Shown: in pieces, positions 62,411 through 64,000 of the stretch
How the letters are laid out: the number at the start of each line of letters is the position of its first letter
How positions within the stretch are numbered: the stretch's first letter is position 1
NCBI RefSeq assembly: GCF_024171565.1
Contig: NZ_JALJZZ010000001.1
Span: 124,001-188,000 of the forward strand
Reading direction: 5' to 3'
Length of the DNA: 64,000 nucleotides
Source of the DNA: Okibacterium sp. HSC-33S16
GTDB taxonomy: Bacteria; Actinomycetota; Actinomycetes; Actinomycetales; Microbacteriaceae
Made by a program: the position numbers and the translations under genes
Notes under the pieces: model-generated
What the model saw: the letters and a program-made list of their open reading frames with translations, nothing else
Told to the model about the DNA's origin: nothing
The model's database searches: none

Positions 62411-63195
62411 GAGGCAACGATAACGTCGATGCCCGCGTCGGTGAATGAACGCCGCTGGTCGTCTGAGATGCCGGCGTCGGTGATGAACGCCGAGAAAACA
62501 TCGTCACTGCCGATGCGAGCGAAAGCACGTTCCCCGATTTTGGCGGAGTCGGCGACCACGATGGCGCGGGTCGCGCGCGTAGCCATGAGTCGGTTGACGT
62601 GCGCCTCGGCTTCGTCGTTCACCGACGCGCCGTGCACCGGATCGATGGCGTTCACTCCGATGAAGGCGAGGTCGAGGGCAATGCCGGAGAGCACGGCGTC
62701 GCTGTACGGGCCGACCAGTTCATAGGACCGGGGGTGAACGACGCCGCCCGTGACGACAACCTTGAACTGTGGGCGCACGGCGAGTTGAGCCGCAATGTTG
62801 ACCGCGTTGGTAACGACGGTGAGGCTCGGCTCGGGGGAGGGCTCCATCAGGTCGGTTCGGGTCGAGAGCACTGTCGCGATCGCTGTTGCCGTTGTGCCTC
62901 CGCAGAGGCCGACGACGCTTCCTCGGTGCACGAGTGCGCTCGCTGCGTGGGCGATCCGCTGCTTGGCGTCGGCGTTCGACTCGTGTCGGTAGCGAATCGG
63001 AAGATCGTACGCGACCGAGTTGCGGACCGCCCCTCCGCGGGTCCGAGTGAGGAGCTGTTGGCGAGCGAGCGTGTCGAGGTCGCGCCGTGCCGTCGCCGGG
63101 GAGACGCCGAGGCTCGCGATGAGGTCATCCACCTCAACGGATCCGTTTTCCGCGAGGAGATCGAGTATTGCCGTAAGACGTTCATCCCGGTTCAT
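62407..63195 (-). CDS. DeoR/GlpR family sugar-phosphate-responsive regulator
   Basis: A 262-residue regulator: N-terminal DeoR winged helix ('RDERLTAILDLLAENGSVEVDDL', 'SPATARRDLDTLARQQLLTRTRGGAV') and a C-terminal sugar-phosphate isomerase-like sensor ('VGLCGGTTATAIATVL', 'SFTDAGIDVIVA'). It lies in the middle of its operon with four-base overlaps on both sides, so it likely represses its own genes until an amino-sugar phosphate appears. Confidence 0.91.
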   Translation of the reverse strand: MNRDERLTAILDLLAENGSVEVDDLIASLGVSPATARRDLDTLARQQLLTRTRGGAVRNSVAYDLPIRYRHESNADAKQRIAHAASALVHRGSVVGLCGGTTATAIATVLSTRTDLMEPSPEPSLTVVTNAVNIAAQLAVRPQFKVVVTGGVVHPRSYELVGPYSDAVLSGIALDLAFIGVNAIDPVHGASVNDEAEAHVNRLMATRATRAIVVADSAKIGERAFARIGSDDVFSAFITDAGISDDQRRSFTDAGIDVIVAS

Positions 63196-64000
63196 CGCAC
63201 GTCGCCTTCCGCGCTCTGGGCAAAGAGCGTGAGGAGCCGTGCGGCCTCCGCTTCCAGTGCGTCGCGAGCCGGTGAGAGATACTTCCGCGGGTCAACGATG
63301 CCCGGGTCGCGATCGAGGACCTCTCGGGCCGCTCGGGTGTAGAACCCGTTGAGGTGGGTCGACACGTTGACCTTCGTCATTCCTGCGGCAATCGCCGCGA
63401 CAAGGTGGGCGTCGGTGACCCCGGACGAGCCGTGCAACACGAGCGGAACCGGCACGGCGGCCCGAAGTGTCGCGATGAGGCCAAGGTCGAGCGCTGCAAC
63501 GCGGTCGGTCATGGCGTGTGATGACCCCACAGCGACGGCGAGAGCATCGACTCCGGTGTTCGCCACGAAGGATCGGGCTTCGTCCGGATCGGTACGCACA
63601 CCTGGAGCGTGCGGGCCATCCTTGCCACCGACCGTGCCGAGCTCGGCTTCGACGTACACGTCGGCGGCGTGGGCGGCCCCGGCGACGCGTCGGGTCGCAG
63701 CGACGTTCTCGGCGTACGGCAACCGGGCTCCGTCGTACATCACGGAGCTGAAGCCGAGATCGATGGCCTCGAACGCCAGCGCTTCATCCTCGGCGTGGTC
63801 GAGGTGGAGGGAGATCGGCGTGGCGGCGTGCTCGGCGAGGTGAAGTACGGCTTTCGCGAGTGGGGCCAGCGAGCCGTGGTAGCGCGCGCAGTTTTCGGAG
63901 ATCTGCAGGATGACGGGAAGCCCGGCGTGTTCGCTGGCGGACACGAGGCCTTCGGCGGTCTCAAGGGACACCACGTTGAACGCTCCGATCCCGGTGCCTG
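63192..64000 (-). CDS. Class II ketose-bisphosphate aldolase (tagatose/fructose type), N-terminus outside the window
   Basis: The frame is open to the window edge, so the 5' end is missing; about 269 residues are visible. Zn ligands and the catalytic Asp are in 'LHLDHAED', with 'EAELGTVGGKDG' and 'VLHGSSGV' further on, as in GatY/KbaY and Fba. The position with a deacetylase and DeoR regulator favours tagatose-1,6-bisphosphate, but fructose-bisphosphate is not excluded. Confidence 0.88.
   Translation of the reverse strand, partial: GTGIGAFNVVSLETAEGLVSASEHAGLPVILQISENCARYHGSLAPLAKAVLHLAEHAATPISLHLDHAEDEALAFEAIDLGFSSVMYDGARLPYAENVAATRRVAGAAHAADVYVEAELGTVGGKDGPHAPGVRTDPDEARSFVANTGVDALAVAVGSSHAMTDRVAALDLGLIATLRAAVPVPLVLHGSSGVTDAHLVAAIAAGMTKVNVSTHLNGFYTRAAREVLDRDPGIVDPRKYLSPARDALEAEAARLLTLFAQSAEGDVR

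Overview
The window looks like a chromosome segment of a high-GC actinobacterium, most likely family Microbacteriaceae (order Micrococcales). This is inferred from high GC, the tandem guaB/guaB3 pair, an actinobacterial sucC-sucD-DUF6350(perM-like)-purN-purH block, DUF3817 directly before guaA, TAnnnT -10 boxes and many GTG/TTG starts. I see no rRNA, tRNA, CRISPR array, insertion sequence or phage gene. Apart from about 350 bases at 40286-40634, which hold a leader peptide gene and hairpins, no gap between genes exceeds 300 bases.

Layout. 1-11657: the 3' end of a branched-chain amino acid binding protein, a TetR regulator, a beta-galactoside uptake/hydrolysis operon (binding lipoprotein, two permeases, GH2 beta-galactosidase), then the opposing livHMGF genes; the sugar block sits between the binding protein and the other Liv subunits. 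11926-14665: guaB and guaB3. 14675-18370: divergent poxB and glpD. 18517-23312: a K+/H+ antiporter pair, SURF1, DUF3817 and guaA, which appears to start with ATT. 23356-30643: EamA exporter, CGNR protein, pentapeptide protein, Bax-inhibitor-1 protein, glycerophosphodiesterase, PcrA/UvrD helicase and panD. 30640-33027: an LPXTG-anchored thioester-type surface protein and a DUF2236 protein. 33197-38896: sucCD, perM-like gene, purN, purH. 39074-44335: a membrane-fused dimethylargininase, then a 39-codon leader ORF and a heterodimeric ABC exporter. 44350-50953: alkyltransferase-like protein, GNAT, PucR-type regulator, icd, small lipoprotein, nagB, a GlcD-like FAD oxidase and a YrdB-like protein. 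51000-59515: purU, an MFS exporter and a six-gene Mrp Na+/H+ antiporter operon. 59520-64000: alpha/beta hydrolase, small membrane protein, DinB protein, then an amino-sugar operon (tagatose/fructose-bisphosphate aldolase, DeoR regulator, N-acetylhexosamine-6-phosphate deacetylase).

Most genes are housekeeping: purine synthesis (guaB, guaA, purN, purH, purU), TCA cycle (sucCD, icd), pantothenate (panD), ion homeostasis (KhtTU-like, Mrp) and carbon scavenging (beta-galactosides, glycerol-3-phosphate, amino sugars).

The most notable signals are: (1) a short Arg-rich leader ORF with its own promoter and alternative hairpins ahead of an asymmetric ABC exporter, resembling antibiotic-sensing attenuation; (2) ten genes with a TAnnnT box exactly six bases before the start codon, pointing to widespread leaderless transcription; (3) two domain fusions (membrane domain plus dimethylargininase; secreted beta-sandwich-like domain plus LivH); (4) an ATT start for guaA with an ideally placed Shine-Dalgarno; (5) several palindromic candidate operators.
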